A stretch of 64,000 nucleotides of DNA from Thysanoteuthis rhombus (Eukaryota > Mollusca > Cephalopoda > Oegopsida > Thysanoteuthidae): positions 37,617,391-37,681,390 of the forward strand of contig OY735222.1 of assembly GCA_963457665.1 (NCBI GenBank), written 5' to 3'. Of the stretch, positions 61,626-64,000 are shown in pieces. Position numbers and translations under genes: made by a program. The notes below the pieces were generated by a model. The model made no database searches, was not told the DNA's origin, and saw nothing but the letters and a program-made list of their open reading frames with translations. How positions within the stretch are numbered: the stretch's first letter is position 1; each line of letters begins with the position of its first letter.

Positions 61626-61910
61626 AATTAAGCCAGTGGTTTTAAAATTGCATGCCACATGTATTTCAAACCTTGAGCATGTCCAGTACAGGTTTTATGT
61701 CTGCCCTGTTTCCACCACAGAGTTTTATCATTTCAAGAAAAGGGGGCGATGAGTATGTATATTAGAGTGCCAATATAAAAGTTCTGTTCATTGACTACCA
61801 AAATGTTCTTGTCTAATTCATTTCATTTTTACAGTTGATGTGCAGCATGTCAAATATATTTCTTAGTATGTCATCATACAAAAAACAATTTGAGAACCAC
61901 AGGATTAAGT
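61626..61910. mobile_element. 269-bp hAT-type MITE with imperfect target duplication
   Basis: The element spans 61634-61902. Left end cagtggttttaaaattg; right end on the reverse strand ctgtggttctcaaattg. Flanks aattaagc and gattaagt share 6 of 8 bases. The interior matches the element at 4300-4745 (ctgtttccaccacagagtt; ctgttcattgactacc; catttcatttttacagt). Non-coding; mobilisation would depend on a hAT transposase encoded elsewhere. Confidence 0.8.
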
Positions 61911-62097
61911 GATGAAAAATTTTTCGTGTGTGGATGTGATAGAGATCACTACTGATACAAGAGCACAGTGCAAATGGGGGATTACATAAAAGGTGCATAT
62001 ATACAACTCCAATTGGTCAATTCTTTTTTTTTTGAAAACCCATCTGAACGTATCTTAATAGTGTCCAAAGATTTCATTTAGAATCTAGAAATAAATG
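61911..62097. other. Anonymous DNA, no gene seen
   Basis: Spacer between the MITE and the duplicated segment. Confidence 0.5.
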
Positions 62098-62370
62098 AAG
62101 CCATCAGATTACTAAAGATTAGAGATCAGCAGCCTATAATAGTAGCAGCCTGGGATTAGAGACACAAAAAAAAAAAGTGTACACTACTGGAAATAGACAA
62201 ATAGGTAATATCTTGTATCTACATGTCACTTCCTTCAGTTTTTATTAGTTTATGCCTGGCCTTACGATCCACAGACAATCTCAGTCCATGAACCAAGATT
62301 ACAGACAATGTTAGCGTTTTCAGGTCTGCCTAAAGGCTTCTCTTTTTCAGAATATCATCATTTGGCAAAG
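62098..62370 (-). repeat. Local duplication, copy 1
   Basis: Direct repeat of 63284-63574 at roughly 85-90% identity, with near-identical first 60 bases (aagccatcagattactaaag onward). On the minus strand a frame shared with copy 2 ends at the same TAG and contains GLRLSVDRKARHKLIK, but here it carries an internal stop and a net 12-base deletion. Either a local segmental duplication or two insertions of one repeat. Confidence 0.85.
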
Positions 62371-63283
62371 ATTAAAAATATTTCCTCTCAGTAGCTTCAA
62401 GCTACAGAGTGGTTCTCAGTGCAAACAATCCAAGAGAAATTGACATCACTTTTAAATAAATATAACTCTTTCAGCTTAGACAATTGTTATACATTTGCCA
62501 TGACCATAGTTAGTCTACAAGGATTATTGCTTGGTCATTGATAGAGAGAGACAACTCCACATTTGGTTATTTTTATACTTTCATCTTCCAATTAGAGAGC
62601 AAATACTTTAGAAATGATCAACTGTTATTTTCTCCTGTAGCTTCATTTTGTTTTTAAATAAAAAGTTATGATCTCTCCACCATATGCTAAGGTTTGTGCA
62701 ATATTGATTTTTGAGATTAAAACAATATAAATTCAAAATAGTTAGCTGACCCAGTATAACAATAAATGCAAAAAATTTTTAAATTGTATTGGTTCAATCT
62801 CAATCGAACAAAAAGTCCAACACTTCCACAGAGCATTTTCTCCAAGATCAAAATATCTTAACACGCAGCCATACCTATGAATGCTAACTTTGAAATTAAA
62901 AAAATACTTGACTAGGCTCCATATGGATCTTGAGCAGGTAGAAATGCCAAGAGCATAAACAACGATGTAAAAGGCTGCAACAATTTATCCATGGCATCAG
63001 AGTTAAAAATTAACACTTTCAATGCCTTCTACAAAGATGCTCAGGTCACAACTGTTGAATATTAAGTTCACCTCTCTAGCAAGACTTCCTAAACTTACCT
63101 AATGTAATGGAGTACATATATTTAACTATATGATCATTCCATAATGTAAGCAACATTAACCACTTGGAGATGTTTGGTCTCATACAGAAAAGGAAAAGAT
63201 TTGAAAATATCTTTCAGTAGCTAACAATTTTTAGTCTCTTCAATCATCAAGAAAGCCAAAGAAATCAAAATCAGGACTGAGTA
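62371..63283. other. Anonymous DNA between the duplicated segments
   Basis: About 910 bp, AT-rich, not duplicated, no gene seen. Confidence 0.5.
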
Positions 63284-63574
63284 AAGCCATCAGATTACTA
63301 AAGATTAGAGATCAGCAGCCTATAATAGTAGCAGCCTGGGATAAAGGACAACCACAAAAAATAAAATTAGTGTATACTTCTGGAAATAGACATATAGGTA
63401 ATAACTTATATCTACAGGTCACTTCCTTCAGATTTTATTAGTTTATGTCTGGCCTTACGATCCACAGACAATCTCAGTCCATGAACCAAGATTACAGACA
63501 ATGTTTGCAACTCTGGTTGTATTTTCAGGTATCCCAAGAGGCTTCTCTCTTTAAGAATATCATCATTTGGCAAA
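63284..63574 (-). repeat. Local duplication, copy 2, with open 55-codon frame
   Basis: Partner of 62098-62370. On the minus strand 63579-63415 is open for 55 codons (no ATG at the start), with PNDDILKERSLLGYLK early and GLRLSVDRKARHKLIK later, ending at a TAG also present in copy 1. The only length difference inside the frame is a multiple of three. This could be the 3' end of a transposon-encoded protein or chance. A separate overlapping 63-codon frame (63716-63525) extends outside the duplication. Confidence 0.8.
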
Positions 63575-63833
63575 TTCTCTCAGACAAAAACTGAAGTTGT
63601 TTTGTCATACAATCCACATACACAATAATTAACAATTCATAGACATCCTCCATCACATTAGGGATGCAACTAATCATAAATGCATTAGCAAAAGCAAAAA
63701 GTGGTTCCATACCCATTCTTTATTATACCATTATTTTTGGCCTCTAGTTTTAAATTTTACACCCCATTATTATTCATCTAAGAGATCTATCACATCCTGT
63801 TCATATGAAAGCATTTTGAGCCAGAATATCCTT

Positions 63834-63835
<2 letters not shown>
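63575..63835. other. Anonymous DNA, no gene seen
   Basis: Contains most of a 63-codon minus-strand frame with hydrophobic segments, not recognised. Confidence 0.45.
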
Positions 63836-63893
<58 letters not shown>

Positions 63894-63901
63894 ACACACA
63901 G
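63836..63901. repeat. (TA)n(CA)n compound microsatellite
   Basis: About 24 TA units followed by CA-rich units. Confidence 0.98.
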
Positions 63902-63944
63902 TACATGTGGTACAGTTCTGGCAAGCAGTATAACATAATATAAT

Positions 63945-64000
63945 ACATTACTAATGAGGCCTGGAGAGGGCAGAAATATGAGCTAGTTCATGTAGCAAAT
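63945..64000 (+). ncRNA. Hammerhead-ribozyme-like motif, copy C (at window edge)
   Basis: Core ctaatgag (63951-63958), stem II gcc/ggc with a loop and the same G/A closing apposition, then gaaa (63973-63976). Stem III atatgagc (63976-63983) pairs 8/8 with gttcatgt (63986-63993), loop ta. Cleavage base A 63994, then gcaaat. The stem I 5' strand (acatta) does not pair well, so this copy looks decayed or has lost two bases before the core. Base changes in stem III relative to copies A and B keep pairing. Confidence 0.55.

Noticed and set aside
63525-63716. 63-codon minus-strand frame with hydrophobic segments, at first sight receptor-like
   Set aside because: No conserved residue pattern could be confirmed, part of it lies in the duplicated segment in a different frame from the shared one, and no splice context is visible.

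Overview
The window reads as nuclear DNA of an animal with a large, repeat-rich genome. It is roughly two thirds A+T by eye and full of (TA)n tracts, long A/T homopolymers and unusually many G/C homopolymers. No protein-coding gene, rRNA or intact tRNA gene could be supported. The longest open frames, about 100-127 codons, are what chance gives at this composition. The repeat types (tRNA-derived SINE heads, a family whose ends read CCTCTGCCA/GGCAGAGGT, mariner and hAT remnants, hammerhead-bearing repeats) fit a mollusc, possibly a cephalopod. That placement rests on recall of family features and was not checked. The window is most likely intergenic or inside a very long intron.

Layout. 1-9 kb: anonymous AT-rich DNA with a SINE fragment at the left edge, two (TA)n tracts, a GC-richer block at 3.4-3.7 kb and an old hAT-type copy at 4.3-4.75 kb. 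9-18 kb: two dispersed repeat families of unknown type (R1 at 12.6 kb; R2 at 9.5 and 17.3 kb), a 302-bp hAT MITE with an 8-bp target duplication (12.8-13.1 kb), and fragments of the 'CCTCTGCCA' family. 17.9-18.5 kb: an element with about 80-bp inverted ends, each carrying a hammerhead-ribozyme-like motif. 20-36 kb: a possible composite SINE, a foldback repeat (23.7-23.9 kb), a mariner relic (29.5-30.1 kb), two copies of one tRNA-derived SINE (30.4 and 31.2 kb), an 89-bp purine tract, a foldback element with about 90-bp arms (33.4-33.7 kb), and further R1/R2 copies. 37.5-38.7 kb: a 110-bp segment repeated in inverted orientation, one copy of which reads as 30 codons from an ATG. 42-60 kb: five or six more copies of the 'CCTCTGCCA' family, a repeat pair at 44.4/46.1 kb, and a 150-bp hAT MITE. 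60-64 kb: a SINE, a 269-bp hAT MITE, a local duplication (62.1/63.3 kb) and a third hammerhead-like motif at the right edge.

The most interesting signal is the hammerhead-like motif. It occurs three times. Its stem III is 8 bp in every copy, with base changes that keep the pairing, and the catalytic CUGAUGAG...GAAA core is present or one base away. The closing pair of stem II is G/A in all three copies, so self-cleavage is uncertain. All family comparisons were made by eye within the window, with no database search.
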